This document shows positions 22,620 through 32,819 of a stretch of DNA of 64,000 bases, piece by piece. This DNA comes from Saccharomycopsis fibuligera x Saccharomycopsis cf. fibuligera (Eukaryota; Ascomycota; Saccharomycetes; Ascoideales; Saccharomycopsidaceae), in the NCBI GenBank assembly GCA_001936135.1, contig CP012813.1, positions 992,001-1,056,000 of the forward strand, given 5' to 3'. Under the pieces are notes generated by a model. It was not told the origin of the DNA. It was given only the letters and a program-made list of their open reading frames with translations, and made no database searches. Numbering within the stretch: position 1 is the first letter of the stretch; each line of letters opens with the position of its first letter. A program made the translations under genes and the position numbers.

Positions 22620-24182
22620 TTAATTAACACCACCAAGAACAATGGCTTTAATGTTGAGCCACTCTTGGATACCATAAACAGAACCTTCTCTACCAAATCC
22701 AGAATGCTTAATACCACCAAATGGAATACTAGCCTCACTAATTGCCCCAGTGTTTGCTCCAACCATGCCAACTTCAAGAGCTTCAGCAACTCTAAACACT
22801 CTAGAAAGATTTTCACTGTAAAAATAGCCAGCCAAACCCACATCGGTATTGTTAGCCATAGCGATAACATCTTCTTCAGATTTAAACTTAACTAAACTGG
22901 CAACTGGACCAAAAATTTCTTCTTCAAAAATTGTCATCTCCGGGGTAACTTCACCAAGCACCGTTGGGTGGTAGAACCAAGCTCCAACGTTTGTAGCTGG
23001 AGAACCGCCAATCAAGATCTTAGCATTTTTAGATTTAGCGTCATGTACCAAAGAGCTAACTTTATCAAAAGATCTATCATGGATCAAAGGACCATGAGTA
23101 ATACCCTCTTGTAACCCATCACCGAGTTTGAATTTGGATACTTCGGCAACCAAACGTTCAGCAAATTTGTCATAAATACCTTCTTGGATGAAAAGTCTGT
23201 TTGCGCAAATGCACGTTTGACCAGACTGTCTGAATTTTGATGCGATTGCCCCGGCTACTGCTTTCTCAACATCTGCGTCATCAAAGACAATAAATGGCGC
23301 ATTACCACCTAATTCCATCGAAAGTTTTTTCAAAGTAGATGAAGATTGATTCATAAGCAATTTTCCCACTGCAGTAGACCCAGTGAATGAAACTTTTTTC
23401 ACCACTGGATGTTGAGTGATGAACTTACCCACCGCTGGAGTATTTTCAACACTAGTTGGTACAATGTTGATAACCCCTTTCGGGAACCCAGCTTCAGTGG
23501 CTAAAACCCCAATGGCCAATGCCGATAATGGAGTTTCGGCAGCAGGTTTGATAACAGCAGTATTGCCAGCAGCCAATAGGGCCCCAAGCTTTCTAGTTAT
23601 CATGGCAGATGGGAAATTCCATGGGGTTAGGATCCCGCAAACTCCCAATGGTTGCTTAATCGTTAAGATTCTGTTTGCAGGATTGGCGGACGGAATTACA
23701 TCTCCGTTGATTCTTGGAGCTTCCTCAGCGAACCATTGCAAGAACGAAGCAGCATACGTCACTTCGCCGATACTATCAGCAAGGGATTTACCATTCTCCA
23801 ACGTAATCAATTTACCCAAATCCTCTTTATTTGCAATCATCAAATCATACAATTTGTAAAGCAAAGCTGCTTTGGCTCTAGCGGAGGTTTGTCTGAAGCT
23901 CGGGAAAGCAGCAGCAGCAGCATCAATAGCGGTTTGGTAATCTTTTGTAGAAGCATTGGTGACAGAGGCAATCACTTCTTGATTATATGGATTGATGACT
24001 TGAAAAGAAGAGTTCTTCCCTTCGGTAGACCCATCGACGTATTCACCATTTATGATGGCCTTGGTTTGGAGGAGCTTTGGGTTGCTAAGCTTAATGGAAG
24101 ATGCGGAGGACATAGTTGTTGAGAAAGATCTGACAGAATTTTTGAGCAAAGTGGATTTAACGTTGCGAGCTAGAAAAGCCAT
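22620..24182 (-). CDS. UGA2: Succinate-semialdehyde dehydrogenase Uga2
   Basis: 520 residues, ATG at 24182. It is an aldehyde dehydrogenase with the NAD(P) and catalytic signatures TPWNFPSAM, FTGSTAVGK, catalytic Glu in MELGGNAPFIVF and catalytic Cys in QSGQTCICANR. Best match is the GABA-shunt enzyme that oxidises succinate semialdehyde to succinate. The N-terminus (MAFLARNVKSTLLKNSVRSF) is basic, Ser-rich and without acidic residues, like a mitochondrial presequence; a second Met (residue 24, at 24113) starts a segment aligning with shorter cytosolic forms. Two compartments are therefore possible. It is divergent from the Sly41-like gene. Confidence 0.9.
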   Translation of the reverse strand: MAFLARNVKSTLLKNSVRSFSTTMSSASSIKLSNPKLLQTKAIINGEYVDGSTEGKNSSFQVINPYNQEVIASVTNASTKDYQTAIDAAAAAFPSFRQTSARAKAALLYKLYDLMIANKEDLGKLITLENGKSLADSIGEVTYAASFLQWFAEEAPRINGDVIPSANPANRILTIKQPLGVCGILTPWNFPSAMITRKLGALLAAGNTAVIKPAAETPLSALAIGVLATEAGFPKGVINIVPTSVENTPAVGKFITQHPVVKKVSFTGSTAVGKLLMNQSSSTLKKLSMELGGNAPFIVFDDADVEKAVAGAIASKFRQSGQTCICANRLFIQEGIYDKFAERLVAEVSKFKLGDGLQEGITHGPLIHDRSFDKVSSLVHDAKSKNAKILIGGSPATNVGAWFYHPTVLGEVTPEMTIFEEEIFGPVASLVKFKSEEDVIAMANNTDVGLAGYFYSENLSRVFRVAEALEVGMVGANTGAISEASIPFGGIKHSGFGREGSVYGIQEWLNIKAIVLGGVN

Positions 24183-24693
24183 TGTGATAGAAAAAATTCA
24201 ATTGCAAGCAGCAAATTGAAAGGATCAAAGCGGATATTAATGGCTATTTATGTGTTTCTGAAATAATCCAAGAGAATTGCAGAGCTGGATTAAAATAAAA
24301 TCGCAGCAGAGAAACAAAAAGGATTCGTTGCTGCGGGATAGCGCATAATCTGTTGCATGGCAGGATGCATACATGCACCAGATATCACATGGAGGCAGCA
24401 TTACAAACCACTTATGTAATTCTCGAGATACTCAACATACCACTATGATGGATAATATGTATCTTCCGGTGTGAAACTGTATATACCAAAAAATAGAGCA
24501 TAATGCAGTGCCAAGCGGATACCATAATCCTGGAAAGTAAGCACCTCACATGACTGCATTGCTAACATTGTATTCAACATAAACACCGCAACAAGCACAA
24601 ATATCCATCCAACCAGCGCTTATATTGAATTCATCGAATAACATCACCACAATTAAAATTGGCCTTCCCAATTACCTATCCCCTTATACCAGA
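24183..24693. promoter_or_regulatory. Divergent promoter UGA2/SLY41-like
   Basis: 511 bases between the two ATGs. TCACATGAC at 24546-24554 is a Cbf1-like site. The last 110 bases are open in the downstream frame but lack an ATG. Confidence 0.45.
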
Positions 24694-26280
24694 ATGGAAT
24701 ACAGTACGCTGAGCACTACTGGACATGCCAAAAAGACTATCCGTCCCGCCAGCATCAAAATCATATTGCTATGTGCGGCGTGGTACACTGTTTCCTCTAT
24801 CACTTCTCAGCTTTCAAAAGCAATTCTTACTCAGTTCCGATATCCTTTGACTTTGAGCCAATTCCAATTTATCACTGCCTCATTTTTATGCTGCTTGACT
24901 ACCAGAATACTATATGACAATACCAGTTTTCGAGAATTATTTCCTAAGGGATCAATTCCTTCTAAAGAAGCCCTCGGGAGTAATAAGTTTGTGGTACAGC
25001 CTAGCAAACCTATCATTGCTAAAACGTTACCTATGGGAATATTTCAATTTGTGGGAAAATTCTTTAGTCACGCTGCTACTTCTTTAGTACCCGTGTCCAC
25101 TGTCTCAAGCATCAAGACCCTAAGTCCATTGCTTGTGGTACTCACTTATAGAGTTTACTACAACGTCAAGTTCCCACTTTCCACTTATGCTACGTTGATA
25201 CCTATTGCTGCAGGTGTCATGCTTATCGTCACCAAAGATGCGCATAACTTTATTATTGCTGATGCACTTGGTTCAACCGAGGACATAAAAGGTTGTGTGT
25301 TTGCCTTTATATCTTGCTTTGTGTTTGTTGTGCAAAACATATATGGTAAAAAAGTAGTGACGTACAATTCTTCCAAACTAAAAAACAATCCTGCTCTCTT
25401 AGCACTAGCTTCTGCAGAAAAACATCAACAATTGTTGCCATTATCTAATAACAACTCCAGCACTTCTTTGGACAAGTTTGACGAGAAAACCAATTTGGAA
25501 TTTGAAAAATTAGAACATTACAAGAATTTATCCGTTCCACCGCAAAAACTGTTGTATCAAAATCATAATCGATCTTATGACGATGATGTATATAACTCAA
25601 CCGGTCAATCTGAGCTGCAATCGCCAAAAAACAGCAATGTCAAACTAGATAAACTCACGGTGTTATTCTACTGCTCCATACTTGGGTCGTTGTTTTCATT
25701 GCCTGCCTTTATGTATTCTGAACTTCCTTCCATTATAGAGATCCTTTCAAACCCAAAACCAACTAACTCATTATCTCCCACCGCGCTGTTAGAAGACATA
25801 TCAAATGGTTTAGTGGCTCCCAATATTGAAGACAATGCATTATTTCAAAACAATCAAAATGCTTTGGTCACTATTCCATGGGTGTTGTTGTTTTTGAACG
25901 GATTATCACATTTCACACAAGCCTTGCTATCATTCCACATCTTAGGCCTGATTCCAACAGTCACTTACTCTATTGTTTCCTTGTTGAAAAGAATTGTAAT
26001 TATCACCATTAGTATGCTCTGGGTAAACAAAACAATTTCATCGGTGCAATTCTTAGGATTAGTTTTGATTGGATTTGGATTGTATGCTTACGACAAGTAC
26101 GGTGGTGGTGGTAGTTTTGGTGGAAAAGATAATAAAAAAAACGTTATTTCTGCAGAATTGCTGCTGTCAAAGAGCACTTCTCCTGTACCGATGGGCACAA
26201 CAACATATTCATCAACTTATCCTCCAAGCTTTCAACCGCAATCACGTCCCGACATCATGATTAATGACGCCAAAATTTAG
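24694..26280 (+). CDS. SLY41: Sly41-like ER/Golgi triose-phosphate-type transporter
   Basis: 528 residues from the first in-frame ATG (24694). The frame is open from a stop at 24580, but only a TTG is available farther up, so this start is preferred. The TPT/drug-metabolite transporter fold is evident: hydrophobic helices beginning ASIKIILLCAAWYTVSSITS, the family motif LPMGIFQFVGKFFSHAATS, VSTVSSIKTLSPLLVVLTYR, and a C-terminal block with TYSIVSLLKRIVIITISMLW and GFGLYAYDKYGG. A long polar loop (about residues 230-310) separates the halves. Saccharomyces Sly41 is an ER/Golgi membrane protein identified as a suppressor of Ypt1 loss; the substrate of its relatives is unsettled. The C-terminal tail is Ser/Pro-rich and polar. 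Confidence 0.85.
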   Translation: MEYSTLSTTGHAKKTIRPASIKIILLCAAWYTVSSITSQLSKAILTQFRYPLTLSQFQFITASFLCCLTTRILYDNTSFRELFPKGSIPSKEALGSNKFVVQPSKPIIAKTLPMGIFQFVGKFFSHAATSLVPVSTVSSIKTLSPLLVVLTYRVYYNVKFPLSTYATLIPIAAGVMLIVTKDAHNFIIADALGSTEDIKGCVFAFISCFVFVVQNIYGKKVVTYNSSKLKNNPALLALASAEKHQQLLPLSNNNSSTSLDKFDEKTNLEFEKLEHYKNLSVPPQKLLYQNHNRSYDDDVYNSTGQSELQSPKNSNVKLDKLTVLFYCSILGSLFSLPAFMYSELPSIIEILSNPKPTNSLSPTALLEDISNGLVAPNIEDNALFQNNQNALVTIPWVLLFLNGLSHFTQALLSFHILGLIPTVTYSIVSLLKRIVIITISMLWVNKTISSVQFLGLVLIGFGLYAYDKYGGGGSFGGKDNKKNVISAELLLSKSTSPVPMGTTTYSSTYPPSFQPQSRPDIMINDAKI

Positions 26281-27191
26281 TAAACAGAATTTTTTTTTTT
26301 TTATTACACACTGGTATAAAACTCTATAATATATACTTTACACAAGTAACGCAAACTATTTTGCTTGCATTTTTTTTTTATTTTGACTATTTTTTTTTCT
26401 TGGCTATTTTCTTGTTTCTTTTGGGTTTCTAATGCGTGATGGTTTTGTCTTATTAGGTTTCTGTGTTTTTAAATGTAATTTTTTTTTTTGTTTTTCCTTT
26501 TATTAATGTCTTAGTGGTCCTATGATTTCGGCCAAAACAATATGAAATTATACATTTAGTGTATGTAAAATATATATTGAGTAGATTCAACACCATATAT
26601 TCTAATTTTGATGAAGATTATTTAACACATCTGCGCTGTTGCATTTAGTTCTCTTGGATACGATGCATGCAGCTATGCTAATTTGCACTAAGACAAATAT
26701 GTTTTGACATTATTTTCTGATTTCAGATACTTGATTTTTCCTTTTCACAACAAGTATCTACATTGGAAAACAAATTATCGTATGAATTTGCCCATGAGCA
26801 AGGCTCCGTTCTTCAGTGATGCACAAAAACGTCAGAATTGTAATGTAAATCGAATGAAACTTAAAAATCGGACCCCTTCTTTACTAAATATTCAGAAAAT
26901 TTGAAATTTATAGCAATAGTTTTTAACCTTTTCCCCACGGCAAGCAAAGGCAAATGAGAAAAATGAGTAGACAAGATTGAACAAAAGATAGTAGAAAGAA
27001 CAAGGAAGACAAGCCAAAAGAACAATCAGAAGATGTAAAAAAAAAAAAAAAGGAAAAAAATGATTAAACTTGAAAGGCAGAGTGATAGAAATAAAAATGA
27101 AAAGCATAGATTAGCAAAATTAAACAATAGAAGCAGATTGAAACCACTATTGAAAAACAGTTAACAAACGGTGCAAAGCGGTACAAAAGAA

Positions 27192-27238
<47 letters not shown>

Positions 27239-27585
27239 GAGAAAATAAATGAACATACAAATGAAAAAATTGGAAGGAATTAAACTAGACAAAGAAATAC
27301 ATAGAAGCAAATCAAAAACGAAGACAAGAAGACAAGAAGAAAAAGGAAAACAATTTTACTTTTGGCCAATTGGCGAATAAAAAAGAATTGAAAGTAGAAA
27401 GAAAGAAAAAAAAAAGGTATAGTATAGTAATATAAGGTGAGTGTATAGTACAAAAATAAAGGATAAGCACAAAAAGTGCCAAGTAAAGCGAAAAAAAAAA
27501 TTTTTCTAAAAAGGGAGTAAGCAAAAGCATATACAAATAAACTGAGAAATTGAATCAAGCCAATACAAGCACGTTTTCCCATAAC
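26281..27585. other. Convergent spacer with a 42-base A run
   Basis: Between the 3' ends of the Sly41-like gene and the 1301-residue protein gene. It is T-rich on the left (26290-26500) and A-rich on the right, including an uninterrupted run of 42 A (27195-27236). No gene is supported. Confidence 0.55.
27195..27236. repeat. Homopolymer A42
   Basis: 42 consecutive A residues directly visible in a convergent intergenic spacer. Length may vary or be a sequencing artefact. Confidence 0.9.
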
Positions 27586-30500
27586 CTAGTTATAATTATA
27601 TGTTCCGTCACCACTACCCAATGCCATTCCTGGAACCAATCCTCTAATTCTCCATCTCCAACGAAATTTTTTCTTAAAATTGGCCCATTCTTGTTCAAGG
27701 TTTAAGTTTACTAGGGATTGTCTTTTTTGAAGACTTGTCTGTAATTTTGATATTGGTGTAGTTGATGTAGTTGAAGTTGTTGTCACCGGTTGCTGTGACT
27801 GTTGTTGATGATGATGATGATGATGATGAGGAGGAGGGGGAGGAGGAGGATGTTGCAAAAGTGTTGGATGCTGTTGCTGCTGTTGCGGCTGTGGGTTAAT
27901 GGAGTTGAAATTGAAAGGGTAGTTATTATTGGTATTAATGATGTTGTTGGAATTCGTTGGAATGATATTCAGTTGCGAAGAGCCATACATTAGCTTTGAA
28001 AAAATATTTGCATCTGAACCTTTGTTGATAAATGATTTTGAATTATTTTTATTATTAGACTCCACAGCATTGGCAGCATTGGCGACAGCGGTAGTCAGAC
28101 TACCCAGAAGTCCATTTATGTCGTTCAACTGTTTATGCAAAGTAGATATCAAATCGCTAGAAAAAAATGAGCCACCTTTGTGCAACAGTGCCTCACCAAT
28201 GCCATCGTTATCAAGTATATTCTCAGTTCTGGAAAAAGCAGACCCAGATGATGCTCTATGACCACTTTTATGAGAAACAATTCTTGTTGTTGAAGGCTTA
28301 GTGATTACAGATCTGTAATAATCACGGAAATTATTATCGTTATTATTGTTATTGTTATTATTATCGTTATCGTTATTATTATTATTATTGACAGTTAAAT
28401 TTTGATCTATTAGTCTAATTCTTTGTTTAGGTAACGGGATGGATTTATGATGAGGGTTAAATTGACTATCTATACTTTTTGCGTCAGAAAAATCTACTTC
28501 ATTGGTGATGTCTTTGAGGATATTCTTGGTGTTGATTTCAGTAGTAGTGGTTTTCAAAACTGGTTCTTGATAATTATTCTCCTTACTCTTATTGTTATAA
28601 TTATTATTATTGGTGTTATTATTATTAGTAGTAATAGTAGTAGTATTGTTGTTTTTATTGTTCATATTTTTCGAGTTTGTTTGACCCAATATGTTTGAAA
28701 ACCCAGCATTAGGATCTAAGGCAAACGTTCTAACCGTATCATCACCAAGATCAGTAGTAGTATCATCTCCCAACTCAGTCATATCAACATCGTTTTCACT
28801 ATACTGGGTTTGGAGGGTGTTTCTATCACTATCCATATTGACATCATCGACACCGGTGCCATCATCAGTTTCTTCCACCAGATCACTGTTAAGAAGTAGC
28901 AAAAGTTTCAATATTTTTTCGAACTTTTTAATGTTTCTGTAATGCTGCTCATTGCTTTGTAGAATCTCTTTACCATTTTCGGGACCAGAAACATCATCAT
29001 TATGTGAGTTGGCTACCTCCAATGCCACCAATTCCGCCAAATGAGTCAATTCTTTGTCTTCATTCCATTGAGTTGCTGCTCCGGCTATTCCAGCTGCAGC
29101 TTGTGAGTGATACGAAGAGTCGTAGAACGATAAGCTGATATAGTTAGGCTCGCGATTAACCACGGAACCATTGTCATGTTCCTCCTCTTCCGTGATTTCT
29201 GCTGCCTGCCCCCCATGGCCCTGTTCATCGGCTTCAATATTTTCAATGGTGAAGTTCTTGAGAAGCAAAGCAATCTCATTATATACAGGCATGCATCCGT
29301 CACATACAAAAATTCTAAATTTGCAATCTTCTTGAATCAAGGATGATAAATCATAAAGTGGCTTTTCACAAACCATACAATACTTCAACGAACCGTTAAT
29401 ATTACTAATTTTATTACTGTTGTTGTCATGTGAAGAATGCAATGATTCAAGTAACGAAGCTGATCTTTTGTGTCTGTACACCGATTCTTGCAAATCTGCA
29501 GAACTAGTGTTTGGTGAACTTGTAGCGAATGCTGAAGTGGAGTTACGCATATTATAGCCCGAAAAACCTCCAGCAGCAGCTGCTGCTGCTCCAGTCATCG
29601 ATTCTGCTTTTTGGTGCTCGACAAAAGAATGTGTTGAACTTTTGCAATCAGCCACTAGAGCCGCGTTGGCACTTGAAAAATTTGCTTTATTGTCATAGTT
29701 ATTGGATGATGAATTATGGGTCGTTGTGGAACTAGCTATATTTGACGACGAGAAGGACATTGAGTTTTGTAATGATGGTATAGAGTGGGTGTTTCTTTGA
29801 CTGCTATTTTCCGATCCTTTGGAAACAAGAAGCTTCAATGTTTCCACTGATGAAATTGATTCTTGGTTAGCTTTATGGCCATCATCAGCTTTCATATGCG
29901 TGCTATTAAAATCATTTTGTTTCACGCTTTGTTCATTGAAAGAGTCCAGCACTGAGAGATCAGTTGATGAACTAGCTGAACGAGCAGAAAACTTATTGGA
30001 TGAGACATTGGAATCTGTTCTATTGTTGGTACTAGTGCTAGGTCTTTTTAACCCGGAGAAAAGAAAGTCTGATGATTGAAATTGCGATAACCCATAAGAA
30101 TCCGAGTTTTCAGCATTTTGAGGATTATTTTGTGCGGTTTGATCTAGCAAGTTAATAGCGTTGTTCAAATATACTAAGCTTCTCTTGTTGCGAATTGAGT
30201 TTTTGAATGCTTGTTTTTTTTTATAAACGTCATCGGATGATAATATTGGAGCAAATGACTTCACTGATTTAATTGAATTATAAGTAATTTTCCGCAAGTT
30301 GTCATTACAATCAATGTTTCGGTTATTCAAATATTCTTGCGATAAGTTTCCTTTTGATCTTTTCTTCAAAATTCTCTCTTGTTGTGGTTCTTCTTCTTCT
30401 TCTTCTTCATTAATTACCTCTTGGCTAACATCTGAGAAGCTTGCGTCGCTTTCAGTGTTAACAGAACTGTTCCTCAAATTGAGAATAGATTTTCTTAAGT

Positions 30501-31491
30501 TAACAACGCTCATTCTCTTTTTGGAAATTTGTGCAGTCGGGATATAATCTTCAATCAAAACAATCGGATCATTTCTGGAAACCACAATTTTAGGATCATT
30601 TCGCTCTACCGGCTTTTTGTTGTCAGCATCATTATTATTACTTCTAGCATTATCAGTTGCCACATTGGAAGAATGCGTGAGTAAGCTATTACTAAGAGTA
30701 GTTATCAACTTACTCAAACTTTGACTTTGCTCATTAACTTTACTCATCGTTGAAGAAAAAGCAGTACTATTTTGCTGTTGACGAGTTGGGCTAGAAGATT
30801 CAAATGAAATATCAATATTTGATGAATCATTCAAGATTTGATCCATATTGGAAATTGAACTGGAAGGTGGCGGAGCCAATGGAAACGATGTCAATTTGCT
30901 GTTATCTATCAAATCCAACTTTGAAGGTCTATCAACCAATAAAGCAGCATTACCAGTAGCAGCATTAGGTGGATCATTTGAATTTCTTGTCTTTTTACCT
31001 CTATGCTTTCTATATTTTTTGTTTTTTAAATACAGTCTTTCTTCAGATGACATTGGGTTTAATTCTATAGTGTTCCATTGCATTGTTGTAGGGGTACTAG
31101 TGGTAGAAGAATAAGCAGAGGCACCATTTGAAACATTTTGGCTTTTCACTTGAGCATCATTGATATCACTAGCTGTAGCTGAAAGAAAACTTAAATCATT
31201 ACCAGCCACTACAGGCTGATTATAAGCATAATTTTGCAACTCACTCGTAAAAGGTGATGACATTGTCAAATCAAGCTTGTTTTTTTTTCCGTCAGCTGAA
31301 AGCATTTGATAGTGGCGCTGTTGGTTTTGATCTTTATGTTGCTGATTTTCCTTTGATCCAGCGGAAGCGCTATTGATTGCCGCTGATGCCATTTGGCTGT
31401 TCATAAGCTTATTTTCATCATTATCGCTACCGTTATCATTGCCATGTTGCTGCTGAATGTACGTGTCCCAATTGTTATTCACAATGTGCAT
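27586..31491 (-). CDS. Large low-complexity protein with a CxxC...CxxC module, function unknown
   Basis: 1301 residues from the first ATG (31491); a GTG three codons upstream is unlikely to be used. Most is Ser/Asn-rich and probably disordered, with tracts of Asn, Glu, Pro and His (PPPPPPPHHHHHHH near residue 1230). Two islands look structured. One is a putative zinc module around residues 700-750: YCMVCEKPLYDLSSL, then FVCDGCMPVYNEIALLLKNF, giving CxxC-x(n)-CxxC. The other is the C-terminal WANFKKKFRWRWRIRGLVPG, basic and aromatic. Basic patches (KKNKKYRKHRGKK, near 155) could be nuclear signals. I do not recognise the family; regulated scaffold or nuclear protein are both possible. The long open frame without introns argues it is real. 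Confidence 0.75.
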   Translation of the reverse strand: MHIVNNNWDTYIQQQHGNDNGSDNDENKLMNSQMASAAINSASAGSKENQQHKDQNQQRHYQMLSADGKKNKLDLTMSSPFTSELQNYAYNQPVVAGNDLSFLSATASDINDAQVKSQNVSNGASAYSSTTSTPTTMQWNTIELNPMSSEERLYLKNKKYRKHRGKKTRNSNDPPNAATGNAALLVDRPSKLDLIDNSKLTSFPLAPPPSSSISNMDQILNDSSNIDISFESSSPTRQQQNSTAFSSTMSKVNEQSQSLSKLITTLSNSLLTHSSNVATDNARSNNNDADNKKPVERNDPKIVVSRNDPIVLIEDYIPTAQISKKRMSVVNLRKSILNLRNSSVNTESDASFSDVSQEVINEEEEEEEPQQERILKKRSKGNLSQEYLNNRNIDCNDNLRKITYNSIKSVKSFAPILSSDDVYKKKQAFKNSIRNKRSLVYLNNAINLLDQTAQNNPQNAENSDSYGLSQFQSSDFLFSGLKRPSTSTNNRTDSNVSSNKFSARSASSSTDLSVLDSFNEQSVKQNDFNSTHMKADDGHKANQESISSVETLKLLVSKGSENSSQRNTHSIPSLQNSMSFSSSNIASSTTTHNSSSNNYDNKANFSSANAALVADCKSSTHSFVEHQKAESMTGAAAAAAGGFSGYNMRNSTSAFATSSPNTSSADLQESVYRHKRSASLLESLHSSHDNNSNKISNINGSLKYCMVCEKPLYDLSSLIQEDCKFRIFVCDGCMPVYNEIALLLKNFTIENIEADEQGHGGQAAEITEEEEHDNGSVVNREPNYISLSFYDSSYHSQAAAGIAGAATQWNEDKELTHLAELVALEVANSHNDDVSGPENGKEILQSNEQHYRNIKKFEKILKLLLLLNSDLVEETDDGTGVDDVNMDSDRNTLQTQYSENDVDMTELGDDTTTDLGDDTVRTFALDPNAGFSNILGQTNSKNMNNKNNNTTTITTNNNNTNNNNYNNKSKENNYQEPVLKTTTTEINTKNILKDITNEVDFSDAKSIDSQFNPHHKSIPLPKQRIRLIDQNLTVNNNNNNDNDNNNNNNNNDNNFRDYYRSVITKPSTTRIVSHKSGHRASSGSAFSRTENILDNDGIGEALLHKGGSFFSSDLISTLHKQLNDINGLLGSLTTAVANAANAVESNNKNNSKSFINKGSDANIFSKLMYGSSQLNIIPTNSNNIINTNNNYPFNFNSINPQPQQQQQHPTLLQHPPPPPPPHHHHHHHQQQSQQPVTTTSTTSTTPISKLQTSLQKRQSLVNLNLEQEWANFKKKFRWRWRIRGLVPGMALGSGDGTYNYN

Positions 31492-32301
31492 AGTTAACAC
31501 AAATAATTCTAATTATAAAGAATTAGATGACAGGCTGAGCGAATTAACGGAAGGCCTATTTGGGAATGATGAATATTGGGAGTTGTACTAGCAACACCAA
31601 TAGCAGATACAAAGCGGTGGAGAGCAGCAGAAAATGTGATGGTGTTGATGAAGGCAGTGGAAAAGCTCAGCAGGACGATGCCAAAGGTAATCATGAATGA
31701 ATGGGCAAGTTAACAGGTGACTCAATAAAACTGAAATATCACACACACTTTTTCTTCCTCTTCTTTTCTAAATCTTCTCTTGTCTCTTATATCTGATAAG
31801 CAGTGTCTGCAAGTATACTCTACTATATACCCTGATCCCCTCTCTACAGTAGTAACACAAGCTAGACAGGAAAATTACAATTTCTCTGTCCTCCAGCAGC
31901 ATTTAGCGCCATTAACCGCTTCCTCAACTCCATTTAAGCTTTTTTCTGTTGGGCAAAAGGACGCGTAGTGATGCAATGTTAAGTTATAATATGTGGTCAG
32001 CAGTAATCAAATGCGCTTATGTGTAATATGGCTTCCTTTTACGTATAACTCATGTGAACACCGCGTTGAAAAACAATAACAACAACATTAAAGAAAACAA
32101 AAACAAAAACAATAATAAACAACAGAAACGGTAATTACAGAAATAGATTAAAAACAGTAAACAAAGGGAACTGTCAGACGGCAAAAGTTCAAGATCAAGT
32201 AAAGGCTTTACTATTGGGACAATTTGTATATAACTTCTTTTTCTCAAGCAGTAATCATAAAACATTATATTTTAACAGACAGGGGTCAGTGCCATATATA
32301 T

Positions 32302-32336
<35 letters not shown>

Positions 32337-32787
32337 TACATGTATATTTGTTTAAAGGTTGACAAATACTACCTCGTTTGCTACTTGTTTAATCCTTTGA
32401 TCTACAAAAGAATTTGAGAAAATTTGAGTCTTTTCGACTTCTCACTAATGTTTTTTACTTTTTCTGTATTCTCTTTTTATCCATGTCTCATTTTCTTCGG
32501 CTGAATTAACATTTAAGATTTAATTATGTTAACAAAATCCTAACAGGGCTCTTAAGTCTTCCTCAAAGTCAACTATTACGATAAATTGGTAAACGATTAA
32601 ATAGTAGTTAGAGCTTAAATAAAAACATAAAAACCAGGAAAAATGGACAAGATTAACATTATAAGGAGGTAAATAAAGGTGAAAAGTAAAAAAAAAGTGA
32701 GTGCGTGTAAGTTTGTACATTAACATAAACCAAAAATTCTAGTCATTATCCATTTCTGATGGTCTTAACAAACATAAATCAAAAATT
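31492..32787. other. Spacer upstream of the 1301-residue gene, 3' of CRM1
   Basis: 1.3 kb between two minus-strand genes. It contains an uninterrupted A30 run (32305-32334) and, next to CRM1, a 49-base tandem duplicate of the CRM1 3' end (32722-32770). No gene is supported. Confidence 0.55.
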
Positions 32788-32819
32788 CTAGTCATCATCC
32801 ATTTCTGATGGCTTCAACA
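32722..32819. repeat. Tandem 49-base duplication spanning the CRM1 stop codon
   Basis: 32722-32770 and 32771-32819 are adjacent copies differing at about five positions. The right copy contains the last CRM1 codons (PSEMDDD) and stop; the left copy lies beyond the stop and would encode PSEMDND plus a stop if read in phase. Confidence 0.92.

Noticed and set aside
31492-31500. GTG at 31500 as start of the 1301-residue protein
   Set aside because: Non-ATG; an ATG follows three codons later.
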